Assembly: GCF_002813445.1 (NCBI RefSeq)
Contig: NZ_PHHD01000001.1
Coordinates: 4,960,001-5,024,000 of the forward strand
DNA from: Pseudomonas tolaasii NCPPB 2192
Lineage (GTDB): Bacteria > Pseudomonadota > Gammaproteobacteria > Pseudomonadales > Pseudomonadaceae
Direction: 5' to 3'
Length of the DNA stretch: 64,000 nt
Of the stretch, positions 51,512 to 62,200 are shown one piece after another. The translations under genes were made by a program, and so were the position numbers. Each line of letters opens with the position of its first letter. Positions within the stretch are counted from its first letter, which is position 1. The notes beneath the pieces were generated by a model. It ran no database searches, was not told where the DNA came from, and saw nothing but the letters and a program-made list of their open reading frames with translations.

Positions 51512-52942
51512 ATGAAGCGCTATCTGAAGCACTATATCGACGGTAAATGGGTCGAGAGTGAGGGTGGCAAGCGCCACGCCGTCATCAACCCGGCGAACGA
51601 GCAGCCCGTCAGCGAGATCACCCTGGGAAGCCAGGTAGACGTCGACAAAGCCGTCGCAGCCGCAAAAAAAGCCTTTCGCAGCTACCGCCAGAGCAGCGTG
51701 AGCGACCGCATTGCGCTGCTTGAGCGCATTATCGAGGGATACAAGGCAAGGTCGGCAGACATCGCCGCGGCCCTTAGCGAAGAGATGGGCGCGCCGATTG
51801 TTTTTGCCAACCTGGCTCAGGTGCCGGTCGGGCTCGGGCACTTCGTCAACACGCTGGCGGCGCTGAAGGAATACGCGTTCGAAGAGCGCATCGGTGACAG
51901 CCGCGTGGTGCACGAACCCCTCGGCGTCGTCGGCATGATCACGCCCTGGAACTGGCCGCTCAATCAGATCTGCGCCAAGGTCGGGCCTGCATTGGCCGCC
52001 GGCGATACGATCGTGCTCAAGCCCTCCGAAGAAGCGCCGGGCTGTGCGGTGATCCTTGCCGAGATTCTCGACGCCGCCGGCGTGCCCGCCGGGGTGTTCA
52101 ACCTGGTCAACGGTGACGGCCCTGGCGTGGGCGCGGCCATCAGCAGCCACAAGGATGTGGACATGGTCAGCTTCACCGGCTCAACCCGCGCAGGCATCGC
52201 CGTGGCGCAGGCGGCCGCGCTGACGGTCAAAAGGGTTCACCAGGAACTCGGCGGAAAGGCCCCCAACCTGGTGCTCAAGGGCGCCAATCTCGATGAGGTG
52301 CTGCCGCCAACGGTCGCGGGAATTCTGGTTAACAGCGGCCAAAGCTGCATCGCACCGACGCGCCTGCTCGTGCATGAAAGCCAGCTCGGCGACGCCATTG
52401 CAGCGGTAAAGAACATCATGGAGTCGACGCCCGTGGCTGACCCGGCGCAGCCGGGCAACCAGATTGGCCCCGTCGTCAACAAAGCCCAGTTTGAAAAGAT
52501 CCAGGGCCTGATCCAGTCGGCGCTCGATGAAGGCGCGACGCTTGTCACAGGTGGTGTGGGCCGCCCTGATGGCCACACCGTCGGCTATTTTGTAAAACCA
52601 ACGGTGCTCGCAGGCGTCACGCCAGACATGCACATCTACCGGGAGGAAACGTTTGGCCCGGTGGCCACCCTCACCCAATACACCGACACCGATGACCCGA
52701 TCGAAATGGCCAACGACACGGTCTACGGCCTTTCAGCGGTAATTTCGGGTGACCCTGCCGAAGCGGCCAGAGTGGCGCCGCATCTGCGTGCAGGCCTGGT
52801 GACGATCAACACGTGGCGAGGTGTCGGGGCTGCGCCGTTCGGCGGTTACAAACAGTCGGGCAACGGCCGGGAAGGCGGCAAATACGGCATCACCGACTTC
52901 ATGGAAGTCAAAACCATCGTCGGTGCTCCTCTGTCGGCGTGA
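51512..52942 (+). CDS. NAD(P)-dependent aldehyde dehydrogenase
   Basis: A 476-residue ALDH-superfamily enzyme of normal length. It has the cofactor segment ITPWNWPLNQICAKVGPALAAGD, the Glu in HQELGGKAPNLVLKG, the nucleophile Cys in NSGQSCIAPTRLLV and the C-terminal PFGGYKQSGNGREGG. It oxidises an unknown aldehyde to the acid in the cytoplasm. A TetR-type repressor gene is divergent from it, suggesting induction by an aldehyde or related toxic compound. A ribosome site (AGAGG) precedes the ATG. Confidence 0.94.
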   Translation: MKRYLKHYIDGKWVESEGGKRHAVINPANEQPVSEITLGSQVDVDKAVAAAKKAFRSYRQSSVSDRIALLERIIEGYKARSADIAAALSEEMGAPIVFANLAQVPVGLGHFVNTLAALKEYAFEERIGDSRVVHEPLGVVGMITPWNWPLNQICAKVGPALAAGDTIVLKPSEEAPGCAVILAEILDAAGVPAGVFNLVNGDGPGVGAAISSHKDVDMVSFTGSTRAGIAVAQAAALTVKRVHQELGGKAPNLVLKGANLDEVLPPTVAGILVNSGQSCIAPTRLLVHESQLGDAIAAVKNIMESTPVADPAQPGNQIGPVVNKAQFEKIQGLIQSALDEGATLVTGGVGRPDGHTVGYFVKPTVLAGVTPDMHIYREETFGPVATLTQYTDTDDPIEMANDTVYGLSAVISGDPAEAARVAPHLRAGLVTINTWRGVGAAPFGGYKQSGNGREGGKYGITDFMEVKTIVGAPLSA

Positions 52943-53002
52943 GGCACGCAGGCCGGGAGCCCAATGAATGCGCTCCCGGTTTCACGCCTTCCCCGTCGCG
53001 CC

Positions 53003-53911
53003 TTAAGCGTACTGACTGGCTATCTCATCCCGTGCCGCCTCTTCATGAAGCCAACGAATGAATGTCGCGATGTGCGCACGCTTGATCGCCGCGGGAGGGT
53101 AAATCACGTAATAGGCCGACTGCGTGGCAATCGTGTGTTTGAAAGGCCTGACCAAACGCCCGGCCGCCAGGTGGCCCGCCACCAACGCAAGACCGCACAA
53201 GGCGACCCCTTGGCCGTCAATGGCAGCCTGGGTCAACACATTGGTGTCGTCTATGACCATTCCGCTTTCCGGCTTGACCCCCACGGCCCCCGAACTGGCG
53301 AGCCATTCCCGCCAGCCTTCGTGGTCGTAGTCGTGCAGCAATGTGTGGCGGCCCAGATCGGTGGGCGTCAGCAAGGCAGGCAGTCTGGCCAGCAGCTCGG
53401 GGCTGCAAACGGGCGTGAAGGCCAGCCCCATCAGGCGCTCGGCGTTCAGGTTCGGCCAGTCACCATCTCCCCAGCGCACCGCCAGGTCGACCGTTTCATG
53501 GGCGAACTGAGTCTTTTGCACCGAGTGGTGCAGGCGCAGATCCACGCCGGGATGCTGCGCCCAGAACCGCCCCAGCCGGGGTGACATCCAGTTGGCACCA
53601 AAAGAAGACTCCAGGCCTACCGTCAAGGCATGGCTGCTCTGTTTCGCACGCAGGGCCGTGACCGTTTCGCCGATCTGCTCGAAGGCTGTCTGGATAACCG
53701 GCAATAGCAGGCGGCCCTCCTCTGTCAGCCGCAACTTGCGAATCATGCGTTCGAACAGCAGTACCCCCAGATGCTCCTCCAGTAACTTGATCTGGTGGCT
53801 GATGGCTGCCTGCGTGATATGCAGCTCATCGGCCGCACGGGTGAAGCTCAAATGCCGGGCTGCGGCCTCGAAACCACGCAACAGATTAAGCGGAGGAAGA
53901 CGCGGGGGCAT
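53003..53911 (-). CDS. LysR-family regulator, GcvA-like
   Basis: A 302-residue LysR regulator. Its HTH (RHLSFTRAADELHITQAAISHQIKLLEEHLGVLLFER, over residues 18-54) with ITQAAISHQI is the GcvA/AmpR-like subgroup. The C-terminal effector domain contains the LAVRWGDGDWPNL segment of this group. It is transcribed away from the HD-domain protein gene (215-bp gap), which is its likely target along with the hydrolase after it. Confidence 0.93.
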   Translation of the reverse strand: MPPRLPPLNLLRGFEAAARHLSFTRAADELHITQAAISHQIKLLEEHLGVLLFERMIRKLRLTEEGRLLLPVIQTAFEQIGETVTALRAKQSSHALTVGLESSFGANWMSPRLGRFWAQHPGVDLRLHHSVQKTQFAHETVDLAVRWGDGDWPNLNAERLMGLAFTPVCSPELLARLPALLTPTDLGRHTLLHDYDHEGWREWLASSGAVGVKPESGMVIDDTNVLTQAAIDGQGVALCGLALVAGHLAAGRLVRPFKHTIATQSAYYVIYPPAAIKRAHIATFIRWLHEEAARDEIASQYA

Positions 53912-54126
53912 GGCGCAGCTCCATGAATAAGGTCAGATGATGCATCGAATGAAAATTGGTTGTTTGTCAGCCGCGGTGCATGAGCTTGAAACTAACTCAA
54001 TGCAACCCGCCTGAAAACAACCATCAGGCAGGGTTCCCGTCCTTGATGGATTAGCAGACGTTATACAAACGTTCGCGCCAGTGACCCCAAACGCGTCCTC
54101 ACAACCCACAGCGAGCCACTTTCAAC

Positions 54127-54708
54127 ATGCAGCGCAATCAATCCCTACCCACCTTCACTTCTTTTGCCGAATCGACTGCACAGGATTGGCACAGGATCGA
54201 GAAACTGTGCGACGCGTATGAACGCGGCCTGGCAGACCGGGTGCTGAATAACCTGCAAACACTCAAGGGCAGCACCCTCGGCTTCCCGGTGGACCGTTAT
54301 GAGCACTCCCTGCAAGCGGCAACCCGGGCGTTTCGCGACGGTGCCGATGAGGAAACCGTGGTCTGTGTACTGCTGCATGACATTGGTGATGACATCGCGC
54401 CTTATAACCACGGCGAGTTGGTCGCCGCCATTCTCAAACCCTATATCTCACCCGAGAACCACTGGATGCTGTGCAAACACGCGATTTTTCAGGGGTACTA
54501 CTATTTCCACCACATCGGGCGCGACCGGAACGAGCGGGACAAGTACCGGGACCACCCTGCCTTCGAGCGCACGGCCAGGTTTTGCGAGCGTTGGGATCAA
54601 ACCGCCTTCGACCCCGACTACGACACATTACCGCTGGAACACTTCGAGCCCATGGTGCGGCGGATTTTCGGGCGCCCGTCTTTTGGTGGTGTAAAAGCCT
54701 TTGCATAG
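54127..54708 (+). CDS. HD-domain protein, possible diiron oxygenase/phosphohydrolase
   Basis: A 193-residue cytoplasmic protein with an HD metal-binding fold. It has an early YEHSLQAA, the HD motif VCVLLHDIGDD, then NHGELVA, MLCKHAIFQGYYY and a late Asp in FCERWDQTAFD. The spacing resembles small HD proteins of the PhnZ/MIOX-like mixed-valent diiron oxygenase group as well as phosphohydrolases; sequence alone does not decide. It lies upstream of an epoxide-hydrolase-like gene (48-bp gap) and divergent from a LysR regulator. Confidence 0.75.
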   Translation: MQRNQSLPTFTSFAESTAQDWHRIEKLCDAYERGLADRVLNNLQTLKGSTLGFPVDRYEHSLQAATRAFRDGADEETVVCVLLHDIGDDIAPYNHGELVAAILKPYISPENHWMLCKHAIFQGYYYFHHIGRDRNERDKYRDHPAFERTARFCERWDQTAFDPDYDTLPLEHFEPMVRRIFGRPSFGGVKAFA

Positions 54709-54756
54709 CGTTCGTTCCCGCGCAGGAACGCGCCCTGGTTCAGGAGATTGCGTGTC

Positions 54757-55887
54757 ATGACTCATGTGGGTGTGCAGGAAGAAATCCCATTGCCGCCAGG
54801 CATTCGCGCCCGATACATCGAAGGCGTCAACGGCTTAACGATGCATGTCCTCGAGGCGGGGTTTTCGGCGCCTGATCGCCCTTGCATCGTGCTGCTGCAT
54901 GGTTTTCCGGAGCTTGCCTACAGCTGGCGCAATGTCCTAATTGGCTTGTCCGAACAGGGCTTCCACGTCATTGCACCCGACCAGAGGGGCTATGGACGTA
55001 CCACGGGATGGAGCACGTCTTATGACGCCGACCTGCGATCCTTCTACCTCTTGAACCTGGTCCGGGACGTGATGGCCCTGGTGAATGCCCTTGGCCGGCG
55101 CTCGATCGCGGCCGTTGTCGGCCACGATTTCGGTTCGCCCGTGGCGGCGTACTGTGCGCTGGTGCGCCCCGATATTTTCCATTCGGTCGTGTTGATGAGT
55201 GCCCCATTCGATGGGCCGCCACCGCTGGTGAGTGGCCCGGTCGATGAACCCGTCATGGCTGAACGTCTTGCCGCCCTCTCGCCCCCCAAAAAACACTATC
55301 AACACTACTTTTGCACACGCGAGGCCAACGGTGACCTGGTCAATGCCCCCGAAGGGTTGCCCGCCTTCCTTCGCGCGTATTTTCATGTCAAAAGTGGCGA
55401 CTGGCCGGGGAACGCCCCCTCTGCGTTGAGCGCGTGGACGCCCGACGAACTGGCCAGGATGCCGTCGTACTACATCATGGGGCTGCAGGAAAGCATGCCC
55501 GAGGCCGTCAGGCCTTACGCGCCCACCGCTGATTGTGAATGGCTGTCAGCCGAAGACCTGAACTTCTTTGCCCGGGAGTTTCAACGAACCGGGTTTCAGG
55601 GCGGCTTGAACTGGTATCGCTGCAGCGTCCTCGCCGATCACGCACGTGAACTGAGCCTGTTTGCCGGGCGAACGATAGATGTGCCCTCATGCTTTATTTA
55701 CGGGGAGAAAGACTGGGGGGCCTTTCAACTTCCCGGCGCGCTGCAAAAAATGCAAGACTCGGCGTGTTCGGCGATGCCGCGTGTCGAATCCATTTGCGGC
55801 GCCGGTCACTGGGTTCAGCAAGAAAAAGCGTCTGAGGTCGTGCGGCACATCCTGAAGTTTTTCAAGGGAAAGGTTCGCAGCCCGTGA
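54757..55887 (+). CDS. Alpha/beta hydrolase, epoxide hydrolase/dehalogenase-like
   Basis: It encodes 376 residues from ATG 54757 (AGGAG at 54742-54746). The oxyanion motif LLHGFPELAYSWRN is followed by APDQRGYGRT. The nucleophile elbow VGHDFGSPVAAY has Asp in the nucleophile place, as in epoxide hydrolases and haloalkane dehalogenases rather than Ser esterases. The cap domain is long (about 150-290), and the C-terminal catalytic His is in GAGHWVQQEKA. It likely opens an epoxide or removes halide; the substrate is unknown. Confidence 0.88.
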   Translation: MTHVGVQEEIPLPPGIRARYIEGVNGLTMHVLEAGFSAPDRPCIVLLHGFPELAYSWRNVLIGLSEQGFHVIAPDQRGYGRTTGWSTSYDADLRSFYLLNLVRDVMALVNALGRRSIAAVVGHDFGSPVAAYCALVRPDIFHSVVLMSAPFDGPPPLVSGPVDEPVMAERLAALSPPKKHYQHYFCTREANGDLVNAPEGLPAFLRAYFHVKSGDWPGNAPSALSAWTPDELARMPSYYIMGLQESMPEAVRPYAPTADCEWLSAEDLNFFAREFQRTGFQGGLNWYRCSVLADHARELSLFAGRTIDVPSCFIYGEKDWGAFQLPGALQKMQDSACSAMPRVESICGAGHWVQQEKASEVVRHILKFFKGKVRSP

Positions 55888-55950
55888 GCAAGCCGCGACG
55901 CTGCGGACGCGCTCGTCAACCCAACATTGGCTCGGCTACGGAGACTGCAT

Positions 55951-56856
55951 TTGGATTACTTCACCGCCCTCACCGCGTTCGTCGAGGCCGCCGAAGGCAA
56001 TAACTTCTCCCGCGCCGCCGAGCGGCTCGGCATCAAGGCGTCCACGGTTTCACGCTACGTGAAAGACCTGGAGCAAGACCTGGGCATTGCGCTGTTCAAC
56101 CGTTCCACCCGCACGCTGCACCTGACTGAAGGCGGCCAGACGTTCCTGATACACGCCCGCCGCGTGCTGGACGAGCTTGAGCAAGCCAAGGCAGCCACCT
56201 CAGCGCTGAACCAGCACCCCCGCGGAGTGCTGAAACTCAACCTGCCGCCCGCCTTTGCCCGCCACCATATTCTCCCGGCCTTGAACGACTTTCTGCTGCG
56301 CTACCCGCAAATCAGCGTCGAACTGGTGCTGGACAACAACCAGGTCAACCTCATCCACGCCGGCGTCGATCTGGCCATCCGCATTGGCACACTGGCCGAC
56401 TCCACTTTAAAGGCACGCAAGCTCTGCGACAGCCAATACCGCCTGGTCGTCAGCCCGGCATTTTGCACCGTGCACCCGGCGCCGACTTCACCGCAAGACC
56501 TGGCCGCCTTGCCAGCGATACTCGGTACGCAAGGCACTGGCGACATGACCTTCGTATCCGCCGATCATGTGTACCCGCAGGCACACGGCAGCTGCATCCG
56601 CATCAATGACCTCGACGCGCAGTTGATCGCGGCGCGCCAGGGGTTGGGCTTCGCGTTGCTGCCGGATTGGCTGGTGGCGCGCAGTATCGACGCCGGCGAC
56701 CTTGTGGTCTGGCTGCCGCAATGGCGCATCCACAGCGCGGAGCGGGCGTTTGCCGTGTGGTTCGTCTACCCGCCCAAGCGCATTGTGTCGTCCAAAGTCC
56801 GCTGTTTTATCGACTTTATCGTTGAACGCCTGGGCGAGGCGCCTGGCTGGAAATGA
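55951..56856 (+). CDS. LysR-family transcriptional regulator
   Basis: I place the start at TTG 55951, which follows CGGAGA and gives the family-typical opening DYFTALTAFVEAAEGNNFSR; an upstream TTG at 55927 adds eight residues. The HTH includes RAAERLGIKASTVSRYVKDLEQDLGIALFNRSTR. The effector domain is of the CrgA/DmlR-like group (VDLAIRIGTLADSTLKARKL). The gene converges on the cupin gene with a 1-bp gap between stops. Target unknown. Confidence 0.9.
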   Translation: MDYFTALTAFVEAAEGNNFSRAAERLGIKASTVSRYVKDLEQDLGIALFNRSTRTLHLTEGGQTFLIHARRVLDELEQAKAATSALNQHPRGVLKLNLPPAFARHHILPALNDFLLRYPQISVELVLDNNQVNLIHAGVDLAIRIGTLADSTLKARKLCDSQYRLVVSPAFCTVHPAPTSPQDLAALPAILGTQGTGDMTFVSADHVYPQAHGSCIRINDLDAQLIAARQGLGFALLPDWLVARSIDAGDLVVWLPQWRIHSAERAFAVWFVYPPKRIVSSKVRCFIDFIVERLGEAPGWK

Positions 56857-56857
56857 A

Positions 56858-57790
56858 TCAACTGAAGCGAATATCCAGTGAGCGCAGGTAAGTCTGCAGC
56901 CCGGCATCCTGGATCGGAATCAGGAATGCCTCGGTGTCCGATTCATTGAAGTGCGCATGCCAATACCCTGGCGGCGTCACGAAGGCCAGGCCGGGCGCCC
57001 AGTCCACCCGCACCGGGTTGCGTATTTGCCCGTCCGCGTCCAGCTCCGTGCCAACCAGTGAGTAACATCCCGCCGGGCAGTCAATGATGAAATCCAGCGC
57101 GATCGACTGATGCCGGTGGGGTTTCTGCACCGACCCCGCCGGCAATATCCCGTACATGGCCCACAACACATGGGTCACGGTGCGCGTCTGCGGGAAGTTG
57201 CGATTGCCCAGCAGGATGCTGATGCGACTGCGGTCTTGCGCGCGGGGATCATCGGCGGCCTCACGCAGCTTTGAATTGGCAAGCTCCGCCGGGTAAAGCG
57301 TCGCGGTAAAACGGTCGGCATCGGGTTTCACCCCCAGATATCGCAGCAGCGGCTCATCGTGCACATAGTAAAGACGCGCATCCTGCGTGGCCTCGAAGTG
57401 GGCCGCCTGCAAACCCGGCAGCGCGATAAAACAGCCCCTCGACCATTGAATCTCCTGCTCGCCCTGAACCACCGCGCCCTCCCCGGCGATCACGTAGAAC
57501 ACTTGAGACGTGGCATTGGGTTGCAGGCTGAGGGTGTCGCCCGCATTCAGGCGCATGAAGTTCGCGCACAGCCCCGGCCCGGTCGCCGGCCCTTCACACC
57601 CCAGGGCGTCGCTGAGATCCAGCGGCACGAGGCGCGAAGGCCCGCTGCTGTACAGCGAGGCCGGGAAGCTGTGATAAGGAATGCGCGAGATCAGGTTCGC
57701 GCTGATGGGGTTGGCTGCTTTGCTGTATTCGAAATACTCGGCGTCTAATTGGAGGATGTCGGTCGGTGCTGCGTTGAATTCACGGTTCAT
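56858..57790 (-). CDS. Cupin-fold protein, bicupin dioxygenase-like
   Basis: It encodes 310 residues from ATG 57790 (MNREFNAAPTDILQLDAEYF); the longer frame to 57895 adds a non-conserved leader. Two cupin repeats are visible, one around SQVFYVIAGEGAVVQGEQEIQWSRG and one with KPHRHQSIALDFII and PGYWHAHFNES, which supply His ligands in the second barrel. The layout resembles gentisate-dioxygenase-like bicupins, but the first barrel lacks an obvious His pair, so catalysis is uncertain. It converges with the LysR gene. Confidence 0.75.
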   Translation of the reverse strand: MNREFNAAPTDILQLDAEYFEYSKAANPISANLISRIPYHSFPASLYSSGPSRLVPLDLSDALGCEGPATGPGLCANFMRLNAGDTLSLQPNATSQVFYVIAGEGAVVQGEQEIQWSRGCFIALPGLQAAHFEATQDARLYYVHDEPLLRYLGVKPDADRFTATLYPAELANSKLREAADDPRAQDRSRISILLGNRNFPQTRTVTHVLWAMYGILPAGSVQKPHRHQSIALDFIIDCPAGCYSLVGTELDADGQIRNPVRVDWAPGLAFVTPPGYWHAHFNESDTEAFLIPIQDAGLQTYLRSLDIRFS

Positions 57791-58042
57791 CAGGCTTGCC
57801 TCAGTCTTTGGGAGGATGGCGCAACGCCCTTGAGCGCCGCACTGTGAGTCGACTATAGGCAGCCAGCGTGAGTGGATTAAGCCCCTGGCCTGCACAGCAG
57901 TTATGCGAAACGGGGAAGCGCACTTTCACAAGTAATTTCCCCGCCGCCTAGGTATGCTCCGCGTTCACTACCGACCACTGACACCGGGATGCCAGCCCGA
58001 GCCCCTGCCGCCCAGGAGCCGTATCCTCAAGGACGTTTGAAC

Positions 58043-59245
58043 ATGAGTACCCCCGTGCTGGATATCAGCAGCCTGACGCCACTGCCCTACCACCAGCAGG
58101 TGGTCAATCACCTCAAAGCCAATGAGCCTGCCGTGTGGAGTTGGGCCTCATCCCTGGGGGTTCAGCAAGAACACGCCCAGGATGTTCGGGCGCAATTGCT
58201 CAGGGACACCTATCGCCTCAGCCCCGAGACTCACCCGCAAGCCTATCAGGCGTGTGAAACGGCCTTGCAGCGCTTGCAGATTCGGGCACCCGCCACGCTT
58301 TATCAGGCCGCAGACGGCGCGATGAATGCGAGCCTCTATTACCTCGCTGGTGAAGTGCATGTGGTGTTTTACGGGCCGATCCTTGAACGGCTCGACAGTC
58401 AGGAGTTGCTGGCGTTACTGGGGCACGAACTGGCCCATTACCGCTTGTGGTCGGAGCACGAAGGCGACTACCTCACGGCCGAACGTATTCTCAACCACGC
58501 CATGGCCGACATGAATACGCCGCCAAGCCTGGAGCAGACCGCGCGTCTCTACAGCCTGCACACCGAAATTTATGCCGATCGCGGCGCTGCTCTGGTGGCG
58601 GGCGGCCCTGAAGCGTCGATCACCTCGCTGGTCAAGGTTCACACCGGAATCGTCAGTGTCGACGCGGGCAATTATCTGCAGCAGGCCCGCGAGCTGGACG
58701 TCGAGAACGCACAACTGTCCCAGGGCGTGTCCCATCCCGAGACGTTTCTACGCTCCCAGGCAGTTGACAGCTGGTGGCAGCAACTGCCGCAGACGGATGC
58801 GTGGCTGCACAAGCGGTTGCGCGGCCCGTTGTCGCTCAGTCGCCTGGATGTGACGGACCAAGTGGAGCTGACCGCCCTCACCCGCGGCTTTATGGCCAGC
58901 TTTATCGACACCGATATCTTGAAGTCCGAAGCGGTCCTCAATCAGGTGCGCGGCTTCTTCCCAGACTGGCAGGGCAACGAAACGCCGCTGGAGCTGGGCA
59001 CGCTGAATGCCGAGCGTATCGACGCAAGCATTCACGAATACCTGCACTTCATCATGCTCGATCTGTCCCTGGTGGATCGCGACGTGCGTGATGAAGCCTT
59101 GCTGCATGCTGCGCGAATGGCGAGAAAGCTCGGCAGCGCCGACGATTTTATCAGCGTACTCAAACGCGACATCAAACTACCCAAACGTGAGCTCGACCCG
59201 CTCGTTCGCGCGCTCAAAGCGGAGGTCGACACATGGACCCAATAA
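58043..59245 (+). CDS. M48-type zinc metalloprotease
   Basis: It encodes 400 residues from ATG 58043 (AAGGA ten bases upstream). The zinc site is HELAH (residues 128-132, in LLALLGHELAHYRLW) with a downstream ExxxD (EIYAD, 175-179), the M48/M56 gluzincin pattern. There is no signal peptide and no membrane helix, unlike HtpX, so it should be cytoplasmic. The C-terminal 200 residues are helical and unfamiliar, ending with RELDPLVRALKAEVDTWTQ. Its stop overlaps the helicase start by 13 bp, so the two are translationally coupled and probably act together. Confidence 0.85.
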   Translation: MSTPVLDISSLTPLPYHQQVVNHLKANEPAVWSWASSLGVQQEHAQDVRAQLLRDTYRLSPETHPQAYQACETALQRLQIRAPATLYQAADGAMNASLYYLAGEVHVVFYGPILERLDSQELLALLGHELAHYRLWSEHEGDYLTAERILNHAMADMNTPPSLEQTARLYSLHTEIYADRGAALVAGGPEASITSLVKVHTGIVSVDAGNYLQQARELDVENAQLSQGVSHPETFLRSQAVDSWWQQLPQTDAWLHKRLRGPLSLSRLDVTDQVELTALTRGFMASFIDTDILKSEAVLNQVRGFFPDWQGNETPLELGTLNAERIDASIHEYLHFIMLDLSLVDRDVRDEALLHAARMARKLGSADDFISVLKRDIKLPKRELDPLVRALKAEVDTWTQ

Positions 59246-62200
59246 CCCAACCCGTCACGTTCACTCAGTTACTGCACAGCCACGATGGCGCTGCCGTACC
59301 CATTGATGACGTGTTGTTCCTCGCGCTGCCGCTGCTGCGTCAGGTGGCGCAGTTGCATGAGCGCGGGCTTGTCGCTCAGATCAGCTACCTCGACGTTCTC
59401 CAGGGACCGGAGCGCACCCTGCAATTACGCCACCCCGACGGGGTTACGCCGCGCCTGGCGCTGGAAGCGATCAAGCGCGTTCAGCCCAACCCGGAGTCGG
59501 CGCTGAATATCGTTGGCACGGTGCGGCTGACTCGGGACTCGGAAACGGGTGTAGCGATTACCGACCTGCAAGTCCAGGAAGATCGGCAGCAGGCCATCGA
59601 CCACCCGGTATTCCTGACGGAGTTGCACAGCTGGGAGCACGCGCTGGGGCATCACGACGAAATCACCGATATTTTCCAGCTTGGCCAGTTGCTGGCCTGC
59701 CTGGCGTGCGGGCTGGATTTTGCCGATATCAATGACCTCAAGGCGTTTGCCCGACACCGGCGCAACCTGTTCCAGCTCAATGGCCGGCTCAACCCGGTGC
59801 TGGCCAACCTGATCGTGGAGATGACCGAGCTCAACCGCCATGAGCGCGCTACTGACGTCGGCTCACTCGCGCGGCGCCTGGAATCCTGGCGTGAGCAACC
59901 GGCCAGCCTGGACGTCGAGCGCGTGCTGGCCCAGGCCGAAGGCCCGGCTTCGCGACGTACCGTGGTGCTGGAACACCTGCGTAACCGGTTGTTCGACTTG
60001 TCACGGCGTAATCGTCTGCTGTATTTCCGCCCGACCCAGGCTAACGTCAACCTGACCGTTGCCAGCGTGCCGTTGGTGATGCGCGTCGAAAGCATCCGCC
60101 CTGAAGCCCTGTGCACCTGGCAGCCGACGTTCGGCGGTTTTTCCGAGCAGGTCCTCAGCGGCAAGCCCGTGGGGTTGCAGCAATGGCTAAGGTTTGAAGA
60201 CCAGACCTGGCTGCAGGCATCACTGGAACGCATCATCCAGGAAACCCGTCGCGACCGCGCCGAGTTCGGCTTCAGCAATCTGCGGCTGGTCGTGGCCTTC
60301 ATGCGCTGGCACAACCTGAAAGACACGCCTGAAGAGCGCATCGCCACCCCGCTGCTGTGGCTGCCGGTTGAGTTGAGCCGTAAAAAGGGTGTACGCGACC
60401 AATTCATGTTGCAGTGCGACGAAACCGAGGCCGAATTCAACCCGGTGCTGCGCCATCAACTGCGCCAGCTTTACGATATTCAATTGCCGGAAACCGTCGA
60501 CCTGCAAAAGGTCTCGCTGGAAGACATCCACGCTGATATTGCACGCCAGATCAAACTGACCGAGCCCGGCGTTGAACTGCGCCTGCAAAGCAAACCGCAA
60601 ATCGAACTGATCCATCAAAAAGCGGTGCAGCACCTGCACCATTTTCAGCGCCGGCGTGCGCGCCAGCGCTCGGCCTCGCCATTGGTGAGGCCGGACTTCA
60701 GTTACGACCGCGAAGATTACCGTCCACTGGGCCTGCAGTTGTTCCAGCAAAAGGTTCTCCCCAGCGCGCTGCCGCTGCGACTGGCGGTCGGCGCCAAACC
60801 TTCGCTGCGCGATCAACACCCGCAAATGGTCGCCCGCAGTGCCGAAAACAGCACCTATGCCTTGCCCGAGAACCAGGGGCATCGCTATGCCTGGGACATC
60901 GACCTGACCCAGGTCACCCTGGCCAACTTCAACTACCGCAAGATGTCGCTGGTACGTGACTACGCACAGTTAATCGACGAACCGGCACAAAACGAAGCGT
61001 TCGACCGGATGTTCTCCATCGAACCGCGGGACGTCGAAGTGCAGGCTCCGGACCCGATTCCGCTGCCGCAACAGTGGAACGTGGTCGCCGGCGACGCGAC
61101 GCAAAATGCTGCCGTGAGCCTGGCGCGCACCGGGCGCAACTTCATCATCCAGGGGCCGCCCGGTACCGGCAAATCCCAGACCATCACCAACCTGATTGCG
61201 GACTATGCCGCCCGTGGTCTGCGCGTGCTGTTTGTATGCGAAAAGCGCGCCGCGCTGGACGTGGTATTTCACCGGCTGCAACAGAGTGAGCTGGGCGATT
61301 TGTGCTGCCTGATCCACGACTCCCAGACCGACAAGAAAGCGTTTGTCGCAGACCTGCGTGAGTGTTACGAACGCTGGATCGCCGACGATGCACAATCGAC
61401 CCGATTGCAAACCCGACGCAGCGCCACACTGGCAACCCTGGGCCAGCAACTGGGCCTGATCGAACACTTTGAGCAAGCCATGGCCGGTGTGCCGGACACC
61501 TTGGCCTGCTCGGTACGCGAACTGGTGCGCCATCTTGTCGAACTCCCGGCGGTGGCCGCCACGCTGCCGCCCGAAGCTTTGGAACGCCTGCCCGAATGGC
61601 GCCATTGGCAAGCGCAAACCGACCTGACCCAGCGCCTGTATCAGGCAGTCAACGAGCGTTTCGGCCTCGACAGCTTTGCGCGTCACCCTTTCAGCCATCT
61701 CGCCTCGAGCCTCATCACCCACGAACACGCCTATGGCCAGCTCAAGGCCTTTGTGGATGAGGCCGGTGGGTTGATGGACCGTGTCGAGGCGCTGCTGGAG
61801 TCGGAGTCAGGCCTGCTGTCCACTGACACCCGCCTGGCCGATGCGCGCCTGTTGACCCAGGCCGCCGAAGAACTGAGCAGCGCCAATCTGGCAGAACACC
61901 TCGACCTGTTGGAGCCCGGTTCTGCAGGTTCCCAGGCGCTGCACACCGAACAAGCTGCGCTGCAGGCGCTGGCCGTGCAGCAGCATAGCGCCAGCGAAAC
62001 CACCCGCCATTGGCGCAACAAACTTGGCCTTCAAGACACCCAGGCCGCACAAGGCTTGGCGCAACGCCTGGAAAGCTCGCCGTTGCGTTGGTTGCAACCC
62101 GCCTGGTGGCGACTGCGTGGCGAACTGCAGCGGCGCTACGACTTCAGCCAGCATGCCATTCGCCCCAGCTACCTCAGCGTGCTCGACAACCTGGCCCGTG

